Positions 25,517-36,256 of a stretch of 64,000 bases of DNA are shown piece by piece; the stretch's first letter is position 1; each line of letters opens with the position of its first letter. Under the pieces are notes generated by a model, which saw only the letters and a list, made by a program, of their open reading frames with translations, had not been told where the DNA came from and made no database searches. Origin of the DNA: an uncultured Phycisphaerales bacterium (lineage in GTDB: Bacteria; Planctomycetota; Phycisphaerae; Sedimentisphaerales; Anaerobacaceae); contig CAIODZ010000033.1 in the NCBI GenBank assembly GCA_903857265.1, positions 41,729 through 105,728 of the forward strand, given 5' to 3'. The position numbers were made by a program, and so were the translations under genes.

Positions 25517-28500
25517 TCAAAATGACCACTGCGCTCCTGCCTGTAATGTGCTGGAGCTGAGCGAGCTTGCCCCCTGCCAGCCGTAATCGACAAACAACCG
25601 CGTGCTCTTACTCAAGAAGACATTCAACCCTGCGCCAAAATTAAACGAGTCACGAACAGGGTCCATGCTGTCTGTTGAGAAATGGCCGCCGTTAACAAAC
25701 TCGCTGTCAAACGTCGCGCCATCCGCAAAATCATGAATCCAGAACACATTTGCTTTTGGAACAAATACCGTGTCCGGATTCTTCTCGGAACGGAATTCCT
25801 TGGCCCACCTAAGTCCAAGTTTGCTGTAAATGCCTTCCGTCGTCTCCGAATCGACACGCAAACCCAGAGACTTTGCTCCTGTCTCCCGATAGCTGTCCTG
25901 CTGAACTGCTGTGTACCCAACGCCGGCAACCGGCTCCAGGAGCATTGACTTGCCGCCAAAGTTATTGCCAAGCTCTGTTGCGATGTTATACGCATTGCCT
26001 TGATAGCTTGATTTGGCATCACGGTCAATGGAGTCAAAATTAATACCTCTTTTTGCGTCATACCAGTTATGGCTGTACCCTAAGTTCAGGCCAACATGCC
26101 AGTTATCCACAAAATACGACCCATACAGCGAAACAAGCATGGAGCTAATGTCTGCATTTGCACTATCCTGTTTGTAGTCAACATTGGTCACGGCGCCGCC
26201 CATGCCGAAACCAAGAAGAGTATTTTCAGATATCCACTTATCGATACCGCCCATCATTCCATAGGTACTGTAGTTATAGCCGGCAATGTCGCTTTCCCCG
26301 TCATGACTGCCCCATGTTCCGAATCCTTTGGCATACGGCATCCATTTGTCAATCTGAGGAGTCACTGCCGGTGAATCGCTCGCGCTGGCCATGAGATTAC
26401 TGCTGTCGCCCATCATCGCATATTGCCTGCTGTTCTGAACGGAACCGATATGGTCAAACACACCTTCACTGAACTGATTCATCATATTTCTTGTTACTTC
26501 CGGCAGACCGAGAACATCCTGCGGCATCATCTGGTCGTAGGCCTTATTGACCGCCCTGCCGTCGGGCAGGCCTTCTATCGCAGAGAGAACCGTGTTCATA
26601 TCGCCTGTATCTTCTCCGTCGAGAACTATGTGATCGAACGCATGACCAATAGAACGCTCATTGTGTGTCCTGGCGAATGCTGTATAGGGCAAGTGGGTAA
26701 CCTGCAAGATGACGAGACAGGGGTCTGAGAGGTAGTCGTAGGCAACGCCAAATTTCAAAAACAAATTACTCCCGGTAACACTGCCGAACTCGCCCTTTAG
26801 GGCTCCTGTTGCGTCAAGCACATTCACGTCAAACGAATGTGTAATACGTCCACCAAAAGCGGCAGCGTGTAACGTGGCATCATTCAGGTCAGCCGTGCCG
26901 TCAACAATCACATTATCGGCCTGCTCGCTGTTGGTGACTTCCACATAGTAAGTACTGGTCGGGGAGAGTGTCAAATCGCCGGCGATGTGTATCGTCCCAG
27001 GGCTGTTGCCCGGCGAGATCGTGCCGCCATGCATGTTCAGATTTCCATTTATTGTGCGGTTACCTCCGATAACTCCGCCATACATAGTCACATCACCCAA
27101 AGAGCCGGAGCCGTCAAGGGTGCCTCCGTCTACCGGTATCATGATGCCGTTGAGGTTATTAACAACGTTGCCGTTGACAATCCACATGCCGCCGGTGACG
27201 TTTATGTCCTCGACGTTCATGATATCACTGTTGAGCGTAGTGCTCCCAGTGGAACCAGTCAGGTTCAGCGTATCATTGTCAGTACCGTAGTTGGCCAGGT
27301 CGATAGCGCCGGTTATTTTGGAACCGGCTACGATAGTAACCGTGTCATCGACGAGCTGGGGGGTGCCTAATACGCCGCCGACAATTCGTCCCGACTGAAT
27401 AGCGGCGACATGCGTTCCTTCGCTGTCGTCGGCAAGGGTGGCGCTGACTGTCCCGCCATTAATGGTGACATCCATCCGGCCATACGACAAAATGCCATAC
27501 GCGTAATCGCCGCCGGCGTGGGCGCTGATGGTTCCACCAATTGCGCCGGTAGTGAGTGTGCTGCCACTGAACAAGGCAACAGCATTATTCTGCCCGGCTG
27601 TGGCTGTAATCGCAGCACCACTACCTATATTACCCACTGTCAAATCAGAACCGGCATAGATGCCATACGCATCGGACCCATTGGGCATATTAGCAGTGAT
27701 TGTGCCGTTAATCGCTTCGATGTTAATAGAACCATCAGCAGCTAAACCATAGGCGCTGCCCATCCCACCCCCGCCGTTGGCCGTTGCAGAAATCGTGCCG
27801 TTAATCGCACCAGTAGTTATGGAGCCGTGGGCGGCCAAACCATAGGCATCGTCGTCCTCAGCCGTGGCGGTAATCACTGCGTTGCGTCCGATATCACCGG
27901 TGTATATATCACTATCGGCGGCCAAACCATAGGCATCTGAACCGGTGGTCGCCGTGGCGGTAATCGTCCCATTAATCGCGCCGGTGATGTTTATCGAGCC
28001 GCTGGAGCTTTCCAAACCATAGGCATTTGCACCGGCTGTGGCGGTAATCGTCCCATCAATATTGCCGTTGATTATAATATCGCCTTCTTCGCTATACAAA
28101 GCATGGGCCCCGCTATAGCCATCGTCGGCCGTGTCGGCCGTGGCGTTAATATTGGCGGTGCTGCCGATATCGCCATTCACCGTTAAATCATCATAGGCAT
28201 ATATGCCATACGCACCATGATGGCCCGCATCAGCGGTGATTGTGCCATTAATCGCACCGGTGGTGACTGAGCCGTCATCGCTGTACAAACCGTAGGCACC
28301 GTTATGCCCGGCCGTGGCGTGAACCGCCCCATCAATATCGCCAACGACAGAGAGGTTGTTTCCGCTGTACAAACCGTAGGCACCGTTACGCCCTACCTGG
28401 GCGGAAATATTGGCATCGCTGCCAATATTGCCATTAACCGTCAACTCATTGCCGGCAGATATGCCATAGGCATCGTAACCGTTGCTCGAATCCAGCGCCG

Positions 28501-31500
28501 TGGCGGTAATCTTCCCGGTAATATCGCCTGTGGTGACATTGACGTCGCCGCGCAAACCATAGGCCCCGGAACCATGTGTCTTCTCAGCAGAAATTGCACC
28601 GGTAATCGCACCCGTGGTGATAGAATCTTTGGCGTATAAACCATAAGCACTGATTGGTCCACCACGCGCCGTGGCGGTAATCGTCCCACCAATATCACCG
28701 GTATAGATATTACCATCCGCGCTGTATAAACCAGCGGCCTCGTCTCCCCCGGCCGTGGCTGTAATCTTCCCGCCGACATCAATATTACCTATGTTGATAT
28801 CGCCGTCATAGCTGTATATACCATAGGCATAACTGTTGGTAGCAGTTGCGGAAATATTGGCATCGCTGCCAATATCGCCATTAATCGTTAAATTCCCACC
28901 GGCATACATGCCATACGCATCATGGTCCCCGGTCATAGCAGTAATCGTACCGTTAATCGCGCCGGTGTTTATATCGTCAACAGCGTATAAACCATAGGCG
29001 CCGCCTAACGGCTCCTCACCCTGGGCATTAGCAGTGATTGTGCCGTTAATTACACCGGTGGTTATCGAACCACCGCTGTACAAACCAAATGCCACATCAG
29101 CTCCAGCCGTGGCGGTAATCGTCCCACTAATATCGCCGCCGACGTTTATATCATCATCAGCGTACAAACCATAGGCCCCGCTACGGCCGGCTGTGGCGGT
29201 AATCGTGCCGCTAATCGCGCCGGTATCAATCCTGCCGCTACGGGCGTACAAACCATAGGCCCAGTCACCGGTGGTCGCAGTAGCGTTAATATCTCCACTA
29301 ATCGCACCGGTTTTGATAGAACCATCGCTGACGTACAAACCATAAGCATAATTTCCATCGGCGGTGGCGGTAATGTGTCCGTTAATGTCGCCGGTTCCAA
29401 TATAATAAATGTCGGCCAAACCATAGGCATAGTTTCGCCCTGCAGTAGCGATGACATTGCCGTCAATATCGCCGATGAAGGTATGGCAAGCCGTGGCCTC
29501 CAAACCATAAGCATAGTCCAGCCCGGCCGTGGCTCTAATAAGGGCGTTGTTGCCGATGCCGATATCGCCGCGAATCTCAATGTAAAGAGCACGCAGGCCA
29601 TACGCACCGGAACCGCTCGCATTAGCGTCAATTGTCCCAGTAATCGCATCGGTGGTTATATAGCCGTGACTGTACAAACCAGCGGCCTCGTTTCCCTTGG
29701 CCGTGGCGGTAATTGTCCCACTAATATTGCCGGTGGTGATATTGCCGCCGGCGTACAAACCATAGGCAAAGTTACTATCAGCCCTGGCGGTAATCGAGGC
29801 ATTACTTCCAATATCGCCAACAGTCATATCCCCCCCGGCATAGAGGCCATAGGCATTAGAATCACCCGCCGTAGCGATAATTTGAGTGCCACCTCCATCG
29901 AGTAAATGTAAGGTCTCCTCACCGTTGTTTCCGATATCGCCAACTGTCATATTTCCGTCGGCAAGCAGAGCATATGCAAAGGAGCCATCGGTGGCCGTGG
30001 CTTCAATCGACCCGTTAATAGAGCTGATGTTAAGCGAGCCGCCGCTTGCAACACCATAGGCATTGTCGTTGGAAGCAGTTGCGGTAATCGTCCCATTAAT
30101 CGCCCCGGTAGTAATATCGCCATTAGCGGCTATACCATAGGCAGTACTACCATTGGTCGCCCTGGCGGTAATCGTCCCGTTAATCGCCCCGGTAGTAATA
30201 TTGCCATCAGCGGCCATGCCATAGGCATCGTCATCATTGGCAATAGCAGTAATCGTACCATCGTAATCGATATTCCCGGTTACTATCGAGCCAGCGCTTC
30301 TGAAACCATAGGCCCTGTCGCCGCCGGCATTGGCGCTAATCGTGCCGCTGATATCGCCGGTGGTTATCAAGCTCCCTGTGCCGTCGGTACGCAAACCAAA
30401 AGCGGAACTGCCGCCTGATATGGCGGTAATGTTCCCGCCAATATCGCCGGTGGTAATATTGCCGTCTTCGGCGTATATACCAACTGCTTTCCATTCCCCG
30501 GTCGTAGCGGAAATCGTCCCACCGATATCACCGGTGCGTATATCGCCGCCCGAACTGTATATACCATAGGCATAAGCGCCATTGGTCGCCGTAGCGGTAA
30601 TCGTGCCGTTAATCGCACCAGTAGTAACATTGCCATCGGCGTACAAACCATAGGCATTTGAACCACCAGCCGTTGCGGTAATATCGGCGTTGCTGCCAAT
30701 ATTAGCAATTGTCATATCCGAACCCGAATACAGGGCGTACGCATTGTTACCGGTGGTCGCCGTGGCAGAAATATTCCCATCAACCGCACCGATAGTTAGC
30801 AAACCGCCGGCGCACAAAGCAATGGCGCCGCTATTCGAGGCCGTGGCGGAAATATTAGCATCGCTGCTAATACTATCAATTATCATATCCGACATTGAAC
30901 GCAGGGCGCTCGCACGGTTACCATTGGTCACCTCGGCGGTAATCGTTCCATTAATATCGCCGATGTCGAGCGAACCACCGCGCACAGCAATGGCCTCGGA
31001 AGAATGTGCCATAGCGGTAATCTTCCCGGTCACGGTAATATCGCCAGTGTTTATATTGCCATCGGCGTACAAACCATAGGCATATGAACCGGTGGTCGCC
31101 GTGGAGTTAATGTCTCCACTAATACCATCGGTGGTTATCGAGCCGCCGGAGCTTTCCAAACCATAGGCATAACTCCCGGCCGTGGCGTTAATATTGCCGT
31201 CAATCGCCCCAGTAATGATATCGCCATTGACGTACAAGCCAACGGCATAATTATACGTAGCTGTTGCGGTAATCGTCCCACCGATATTGCCGGTTTTGAT
31301 ATCGCCATTGTTGGTGGACAAACCATAGGCACCTGCACCACCGGCCGTGGCGGTAATTGTTCCATTAATCGCCCCGGTAGTAAGATTGCCATCGGCGGCG
31401 TACAAACCATAGGCATTGCTACCGGTGGTCGCCGTGGCGGAAATCGCCCCATCAATCGCCCCGGTAGTAAGATTGCCATCGGCGGCCAAACCAAAGGCAT

Positions 31501-34500
31501 TACTAACCGCAGCTGTTGCGGTAATACGGGCATCGGCGCCAATATCGCCAACCGTAATATCGCCGCCTGCAAACATACCATAAGCACCGGACCCGTTTGT
31601 CATATCAGCAGATATTGAGCCGTTGATATTTCCTGTGTTGATATCGCCAACAGCGTACATTCCATAAGCTGAAGCTGGTTCAGCGGCATTTGCGGTAGCG
31701 GAGATTGAGCCGTTAATCTCGCCGGTAATAGTTATATTGCCGCCGCTGTATAAACCAAAGGCCTCATCATTTCCAGCCGTGGCGGTAATCGAAGCGCCAC
31801 TCTCGATATCACTCCCAATATTACCATTGATAGTCAAATCTGAACCGGCACGTATGCCATACGCATTATCACGGTTCGCGTCGGCGGTGATTGTGCCATT
31901 AATCGCACCGGTGGTGATAGTGCCCAACTCGCTGTACAAACCAAAGGCATTGGAACCATTAGTATCTGTAGCGGAAATCGCACCGTTAATAGCCCCTACC
32001 GTCATATTGCCGCCGGCGTACAAACCATAGGCAAAGTTACCATCAGCCGTGGCGATAATCTCGGCATTACTTCCAATATCGCCAACAGTCATATCACCGC
32101 CGGCATAGAGGCCATAGGCATTAGAATCACCCGCCGTAGCGATAATTTGGGTACCTCCGTCGTCTAAAAAAGATTCAATATCATCGTCATTGGTGTTTCC
32201 AATATTGCCAACTGTCATATTTCCGTCGGCAAGCAGAGCGTATGCAAAGGAACCGTTGGTGGCCGTGGCTTCAATTAACCCGTTAATAGCGCTAATGTTA
32301 AGCGAGCCGCCGCTTGCAATACCATAGGCATTGTCGGTGGAAGCAGTTGCGGTAATCGCCCCATTAATCACCCCGGTATTAATATCGCCCTCAGCGGCTA
32401 TACCATAGGCAGTACTACCATTGGTCGCCCTGGCGGTAATCTCCCCATTAATCGCCTCGGTAGTAATATTGCCATCGGCGGCCAAACCATAGGCATACTC
32501 CGTAGCTGTTGCGGAAATAGTGGCATCGTAGCCAATATCACCAACCGTAATATTGCCGTCGGCAAACATGCCATACGCATCGGACCCGTTTGGCATCTGG
32601 GCAGATATTGAGCCGTTGATATTTCCCGTGCTGATAGAGTCAACAGCGTATATCCCGTAAACCGAACCTGATTCAGTGCCATTTGCGATAGCGGAGATTG
32701 AGCCGTTAATCTCGCCGGTAATAGTTATATTGCGGCCGCTGTATAAACCATAGGCCTCATCAATTCCAGCCGTAGCGGTAATATAAGCGTCACTCCCGAT
32801 ATTACCATTGATAGTCAAATCTGAATCGGCATACAAACCATAGGCATAGGAACCGTTAGTCGCCTCTGCAGTGATTGTGCCATTAATATTGCCAATGGTG
32901 AGCGCGCCGTTGCTGGACAAACCGTAGGCACCGTTACGCCCGGCCGTAGCGGTAATCGAGGTAACACTTCCAATCTCGCCAATCGTCATATTCGAACCGG
33001 ACGACAGGCCATAAGCATTATTATTATCCGCTCTTGCGGAAATCGTGCCGTTAATCGCACCGGTGATGTTCATTGAGCCGCCACTCGCCAAACCATAGGC
33101 ATCGTTACTATCAGCCGTGGCGTAAATCGCCCCATTAATAGCATCGATGGTTATATCGTTATTGGCGTACAAACCATAGGCCCCTGAACCGGTGGTCGCC
33201 GTGGCGGTAATCGTCCCATTAATCGCGCCGTTGATGTTTATCGAGCCGCCGGAGCTTTCCAAACCATTGGCATTTGCACCGGCTGTGGCGGTAATCGTCC
33301 CATTAACATCGCCGTTGATTATAATATTGCCTTTTAAGCTGTATAAAGCATGGGCCCCGCTATAGTCATCGCCGGCCGTGGCGTTAATATCGGCGGTGTT
33401 GCCGATATTGCCATTCACCGTTAAATCCTCACTGGCATAGATGCCATACGCACCATGATAGCCCGCGTTGGCGTCAATCGTCCCGTTAATCGCACCGGTG
33501 GTGACCGAGCCATTCTCGCTGTACAAACCGTAGGCGCCGTTATGCCCGGCCGTGGCGGTAATCGTCCCGTTAATATCGCCGACGAGAAGGTTGTTTCCGC
33601 TGTACAAACCATAGGCACCGCTATGCCCGGCCGTGGCGTTAACCACCCCATTAATATCACCGACGGAGAGGTTGTTTCCGCTGTATAAACCATAAGCATC
33701 GCTATACCCTACCTGGGCGGAAATGTTGGCGTCGTTGCCAATATTGCTCACTGTCAAATTCGTGCCGGCCTTTATGCCATAGGCATCGTAACCGTTGACA
33801 TCGTCCAACGCCGAGGCGGTAATCGTCCCGGTAATATCGCTTGTGGTGACATTGACGTCGCCGAACAAACCATAGGCGTTACCCTCGCCGTCATAACCGG
33901 TTAGCGACGTGGCGGCAATCGTGCCGCCAATCACGCCGTTGATATTTATCGAGCCGGCACTGCTAAAACCATAGGCGTCAGTAAGGTTGGCTGTGGCGTT
34001 AATATTGCCGATAATATCGCCGTTGACGGTTATCAAGCCGTCAGCATAATCGTTGCGCAAACCATAGGCACCGTCGTCGTTGGTTATAGCGGTAATCGTC
34101 CCGCCGATAGCGCCGGTAGTTATGGAGTCGGCTTTCGTGTACAAACCAATGGCTTTCCAGCCCCCTGCCTGGGCAAAAATTATCCCATTGAGAGCATCTG
34201 TGGTTATTGAACCGGTATTGGAGTACACAGCATAGGCATGCTCATCTACCGCCGCGGCAGAGATAAGACCTGTGCTGCCGACATTGCCGGTGATAACGAC
34301 ATTATTACCGTCTTTACCATAAACACCATAAGCATCACTGCCAGCGCTGGAAACGACAACTGTGCCAAAATCACCGCCATTTACCGGGAAAGGCCCAGTA
34401 TAAGTGGTTGTATTGCTTAATATTGCCCCGGCATCAGAACAGAACAGGGCGAGGCAAAAGACCAGCATGGCTGTTACTATCCAAAATCGCCTCCAACAAT

Positions 34501-34537
34501 ATGACATCTTCACCGTTTTTGTTTTTCTTCCACTCAT
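25517..34537 (-). CDS. Giant autotransporter adhesin with ~100 short passenger repeats
   Basis: The protein has 3006 residues. A long signal region (about 1-38, ending CSDAGA) leads to a passenger domain (about 40-2400) made of about a hundred imperfect 22-25-residue repeats of the form AYGLYAxGDITTGAINGTI + TATA; these should form a right-handed beta-helix. A linker (about 2470-2700) carries TISPGNSPGTIHIAGDLTL, the usual pre-barrel sequence. The last 280 residues (from WMPYAKGFGTWG to the final QAGAQWSF) are a type V autotransporter beta-barrel ending in an aromatic residue, for outer-membrane insertion. The likely role is adhesion or surface structure. Some blocks of several hundred base pairs are near-duplicates. 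The start has GAGAGG upstream. Confidence 0.9.
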   Translation of the reverse strand: MSGRKTKTVKMSYCWRRFWIVTAMLVFCLALFCSDAGAILSNTTTYTGPFPVNGGDFGTVVVSSAGSDAYGVYGKDGNNVVITGNVGSTGLISAAAVDEHAYAVYSNTGSITTDALNGIIFAQAGGWKAIGLYTKADSITTGAIGGTITAITNDDGAYGLRNDYADGLITVNGDIIGNINATANLTDAYGFSSAGSININGVIGGTIAATSLTGYDGEGNAYGLFGDVNVTTSDITGTITASALDDVNGYDAYGIKAGTNLTVSNIGNDANISAQVGYSDAYGLYSGNNLSVGDINGVVNATAGHSGAYGLYSGNNLLVGDINGTITATAGHNGAYGLYSENGSVTTGAINGTIDANAGYHGAYGIYASEDLTVNGNIGNTADINATAGDDYSGAHALYSLKGNIIINGDVNGTITATAGANANGLESSGGSININGAINGTITATATTGSGAYGLYANNDITIDAINGAIYATADSNDAYGLASGGSMNITGAINGTISARADNNNAYGLSSGSNMTIGEIGSVTSITATAGRNGAYGLSSNGALTIGNINGTITAEATNGSYAYGLYADSDLTINGNIGSDAYITATAGIDEAYGLYSGRNITITGEINGSISAIANGTESGSVYGIYAVDSISTGNINGSISAQMPNGSDAYGMFADGNITVGDIGYDATISATATEYAYGLAADGNITTEAINGEITARATNGSTAYGIAAEGDINTGVINGAITATASTDNAYGIASGGSLNISAINGLIEATATNGSFAYALLADGNMTVGNIGNTNDDDIESFLDDGGTQIIATAGDSNAYGLYAGGDMTVGDIGSNAEIIATADGNFAYGLYAGGNMTVGAINGAISATDTNGSNAFGLYSELGTITTGAINGTITADANRDNAYGIRAGSDLTINGNIGSDIESGASITATAGNDEAFGLYSGGNITITGEINGSISATANAAEPASAYGMYAVGDINTGNINGSISADMTNGSGAYGMFAGGDITVGDIGADARITATAAVSNAFGLAADGNLTTGAIDGAISATATTGSNAYGLYAADGNLTTGAINGTITATAGGAGAYGLSTNNGDIKTGNIGGTITATATYNYAVGLYVNGDIITGAIDGNINATAGSYAYGLESSGGSITTDGISGDINSTATTGSYAYGLYADGNINTGDITVTGKITAMAHSSEAIAVRGGSLDIGDINGTITAEVTNGNRASALRSMSDMIIDSISSDANISATASNSGAIALCAGGLLTIGAVDGNISATATTGNNAYALYSGSDMTIANIGSNADITATAGGSNAYGLYADGNVTTGAINGTITATATNGAYAYGIYSSGGDIRTGDIGGTISATTGEWKAVGIYAEDGNITTGDIGGNITAISGGSSAFGLRTDGTGSLITTGDISGTISANAGGDRAYGFRSAGSIVTGNIDYDGTITAIANDDDAYGMAADGNITTGAINGTITARATNGSTAYGIAANGDITTGAINGTITATASNDNAYGVASGGSLNISSINGSIEATATDGSFAYALLADGNMTVGDIGNNGEETLHLLDGGGTQIIATAGDSNAYGLYAGGDMTVGDIGSNASITARADSNFAYGLYAGGNITTGNISGTITATAKGNEAAGLYSHGYITTDAITGTIDANASGSGAYGLRALYIEIRGDIGIGNNALIRATAGLDYAYGLEATACHTFIGDIDGNVIATAGRNYAYGLADIYYIGTGDINGHITATADGNYAYGLYVSDGSIKTGAISGDINATATTGDWAYGLYARSGRIDTGAISGTITATAGRSGAYGLYADDDINVGGDISGTITATAGADVAFGLYSGGSITTGVINGTITANAQGEEPLGGAYGLYAVDDINTGAINGTITAMTGDHDAYGMYAGGNLTINGDIGSDANISATATNSYAYGIYSYDGDINIGNIDVGGKITATAGGDEAAGLYSADGNIYTGDIGGTITATARGGPISAYGLYAKDSITTGAITGAISAEKTHGSGAYGLRGDVNVTTGDITGKITATALDSSNGYDAYGISAGNELTVNGNIGSDANISAQVGRNGAYGLYSGNNLSVVGDIDGAVHATAGHNGAYGLYSDDGSVTTGAINGTITADAGHHGAYGIYAYDDLTVNGDIGSTANINATADTADDGYSGAHALYSEEGDIIINGNIDGTITATAGANAYGLESSSGSINITGAINGTITATATTGSDAYGLAADSDIYTGDIGRNAVITATAEDDDAYGLAAHGSITTGAINGTISATANGGGGMGSAYGLAADGSINIEAINGTITANMPNGSDAYGIYAGSDLTVGNIGSGAAITATAGQNNAVALFSGSTLTTGAIGGTISAHAGGDYAYGILSYGRMDVTINGGTVSATLADDSEGTHVAAIQSGRIVGGVLGTPQLVDDTVTIVAGSKITGAIDLANYGTDNDTLNLTGSTGSTTLNSDIMNVEDINVTGGMWIVNGNVVNNLNGIMIPVDGGTLDGSGSLGDVTMYGGVIGGNRTINGNLNMHGGTISPGNSPGTIHIAGDLTLSPTSTYYVEVTNSEQADNVIVDGTADLNDATLHAAAFGGRITHSFDVNVLDATGALKGEFGSVTGSNLFLKFGVAYDYLSDPCLVILQVTHLPYTAFARTHNERSIGHAFDHIVLDGEDTGDMNTVLSAIEGLPDGRAVNKAYDQMMPQDVLGLPEVTRNMMNQFSEGVFDHIGSVQNSRQYAMMGDSSNLMASASDSPAVTPQIDKWMPYAKGFGTWGSHDGESDIAGYNYSTYGMMGGIDKWISENTLLGFGMGGAVTNVDYKQDSANADISSMLVSLYGSYFVDNWHVGLNLGYSHNWYDAKRGINFDSIDRDAKSSYQGNAYNIATELGNNFGGKSMLLEPVAGVGYTAVQQDSYRETGAKSLGLRVDSETTEGIYSKLGLRWAKEFRSEKNPDTVFVPKANVFWIHDFADGATFDSEFVNGGHFSTDSMDPVRDSFNFGAGLNVFLSKSTRLFVDYGWQGASSLSSSTLQAGAQWSF
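27600..34300 (-). repeat. Passenger repeat array of the autotransporter, with higher-order duplications
   Basis: Besides the basic 66-75-bp unit, longer blocks are repeated: about 29740-30230 matches 32010-32500 (offset about 2.26 kb), about 27960-28420 matches 33190-33700 (offset about 5.2 kb), and about 31530-31760 matches 32540-32760 (offset about 1 kb). These matches include the non-consensus GGGTQIIATAGDSNAYGLYA segment, seen twice. Confidence 0.8.
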
Positions 34538-34598
34538 GATCTTTTCCTCTCAAAAAAAATATACCCAAATATAAACTTTTGGATTTTTCCCGCAAATC

Positions 34599-34742
34599 CT
34601 AAATAAATTCAGAACAGGGAGATACCTCGATAGCCATAGTCGTGACAGATTCTACTTCCCGCGTAACTACATTGCACAAAAACCACTCCATTATACCTCG
34701 CTGTTCTCTAACTCTCGACTCCATCCTACAGCGTTTCACCAT
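34599..34742 (-). CDS. Possible small protein (47 residues) upstream of the autotransporter
   Basis: An ATG at 34742 is preceded by GGAGAGGTG about 8 bases upstream, a good ribosome site. The product starts MVKRCRMESRVREQRG and ends EVSPCSEFI; it is basic at the start and has no recognised domain. It would be a leader peptide or a chance frame. Evidence is only the ribosome site and an uninterrupted frame. Confidence 0.2.
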   Translation of the reverse strand: MVKRCRMESRVREQRGIMEWFLCNVVTREVESVTTMAIEVSPCSEFI

Positions 34743-34899
34743 TTACAGGGCACCTCTCCGATTTCCTATTCACAGTGACAACCAAGCACATCGGTTTTAG
34801 CGTAATCTAAATACCGCCAAACCTTTTCGATTCGACCCGGAAATTAGCTCACTCAAAAATGAACCATTCTTCAAAATCGATGTAAAACAAATAAGGCCC

Positions 34900-34935
34900 T
34901 GTTGGCTCGGACCTCGAATATTCCGAGCACCAACA
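34900..34935 (-). terminator. Hairpin, possible leftward terminator
   Basis: TGTTGG + CTCGGA (34900-34911) pair with TCCGAG (34922-34927) and CCAACA (34930-34935), with a 2-base bulge. On the minus strand a T-rich stretch follows (CCTTATTTGTTTT). No gene on the minus strand upstream of it is convincing. Confidence 0.35.
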
Positions 34936-35132
34936 TAATCAATGGAACCTCATCAGCAAAACTACCAAACCGAAAAAGTTATAATAGTACTGATAATACG
35001 TGTCAATAATTAAAATGAAAAATAAGAGAAATTTTTTCCTTGTTTGCAGCTTTCCCAAATTAACATAGAGGCCCTCTTCTTTACTTCTTAAGATTACACT
35101 CTTTGGGGCATTTAGAAATTCGAGCCCTACCT

Positions 35133-35184
35133 TGCCCGACAATCATTTTATGCCGATGACCTGCAACTTTTAAGCGAAATCACT
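35133..35184 (-). repeat. Degenerate ~55-bp repeat, copy A
   Basis: Shares TGCCCrACAAyCAT and, further on, GACCTG..ACTTTTAAGC.AAATCAC with 43400-43456. On the minus strand both copies end in an ATG followed by codons for (I/V)VGQG. Confidence 0.45.
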
Positions 35185-35508
35185 ATACTGCCCCCCGTTA
35201 AGGAATAGGTCAAAGTAATGGTAGTATTTCTTAACGGAGATACAGATTATGCAGAGAAGAAGGTGTCTTCCGTAAAGATCTGTAACGTATTTCCTACTTA
35301 TCTGCCGTACATAATTGCTCTACACAGCAGAGACAACTCATTTTCCGCCCGAAATCCGATTTTCCCACGATATTGAAGCATTATACCAACAACAACAGCT
35401 TCTGATATAACCACTTGTAATCAAAAGGGTTACAGCGCAAGTTCTAAACTTCAATTGGATATAACTTTAGGAGGAGCAAAAAAAATGGTAATTTGGGCAA
35501 TATAGGTA

Positions 35509-35537
35509 TTGACACGCTATATGAGCATTGGTATACT
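35509..35537 (+). promoter_or_regulatory. Consensus sigma-70-type promoter reading rightward
   Basis: TTGACA (35509-35514), a 17-bp spacer and TATACT (35532-35537). The first clear gene downstream starts at 36257, so the transcript would have a 700-base leader or serve a decayed gene or RNA in between. Confidence 0.6.
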
Positions 35538-35773
35538 GCAAACATTATAGTCCTATAAAAGGAGACGCTGGGCAATAACTGCCCCAATATTGTGCCGGTG
35601 GCATTGGGAATTTATGTGTTCAGAGCAGAAAATGCGGAGTGATGGTGAAAGGCAGAAGGAGAAATTCATTCCTGGTTCCGACAATGGCCTATGGGCTATG
35701 TTTGGGGGCCGGTGGGCTGTCTGTGCTAAGCCATTACCTCTGGAGCCATATATAAGTGTAAATATAATGTTAA

Positions 35774-35911
35774 TCTTATAAGTTTGATATTGACATTGAC
35801 ATAGAAATTAGCTTAAATTACATAGCTGGAACGTACATTGGAAATCTTAGTGTTTACGGTAATGCCTGGGCGGAGGAATTCCGCGGCGAAGTTGCTGCGT
35901 TAATGAAATAA
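35774..35911 (+). pseudogene. Possible C-terminal remnant of a decayed gene
   Basis: A 45-codon frame without a start codon encodes a protein-like sequence containing LNYIAGTYIGNLSVYG and ending AWAEEFRGEVAALMK before a TAA. It looks like the tail of a larger secreted protein whose front part is lost. It is short, so chance is possible. Confidence 0.25.
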
Positions 35912-36100
35912 CTCGAAATCAATTGAACTGATAAAAACAGGCGTATCGGCCGACTAATGCCTTAAAAAAAATGAAGCGGCCGGGAAAGGAGGAGGTTAGG
36001 ATAAGGCAAAAAGTAGGGAATGTAAGCCCAACGAAGATGGCCTTCTTCGAAGGGTGATGAAAAAACATTAGGATTGGCCTCGACTGTGGCGGAATTAAAA

Positions 36101-36181
36101 GCAGCGGGCAACACACCTCAGTCGCTAAAGTAAGTTCTGCCCGCTGTGTGCGGTTCAGGCACTTAGTTAACGAGTGCCTGA
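36101..36181 (+). other. Structured 5' leader before the small secreted protein
   Basis: GCAGCGGGCA (36101-36110) pairs with TGCCCGCTGT (36138-36147), and TCAGGCACT (36155-36163) pairs with AGTGCCTGA (36173-36181). A further small stem CCATA/TATGG follows before the ribosome site. It does not match a riboswitch class I know. Confidence 0.45.
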
Positions 36182-36256
36182 CCAACAGAATATTGTCAGC
36201 TCCTGACGGCCATATCGTCCGATTATGGAGCGAAACTTAGTGAAAGGAAACAGAAA

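Larger units (their letters stand above)
34538..36256. other. Gene-poor 1.7-kb region
   Basis: No convincing gene fills this stretch. It holds a possible 47-codon frame (34599-34742), a hairpin (34900-34935), a degenerate repeat shared with 43400-43456, an inverted repeat CCGTTAAG...CTTAACGG (about 35196-35240), a consensus promoter (35509-35537), a possible gene remnant (35774-35911) and a structured leader (36101-36181). Each is listed separately. Confidence 0.6.

Noticed and set aside
25692..34300. Repeat array considered as a CRISPR or tandem non-coding repeat.
   Set aside because: The whole array is one open frame with coding-type variation and a signal peptide and barrel at its ends.
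34939..35142. 67-codon minus-strand frame.
   Set aside because: AT-rich, no recognisable features; its start overlaps the shared degenerate repeat.
35590..35781. 63-codon frame downstream of the consensus promoter.
   Set aside because: No ribosome site, odd composition (Trp/Met/Cys-rich) and no protein-like pattern.
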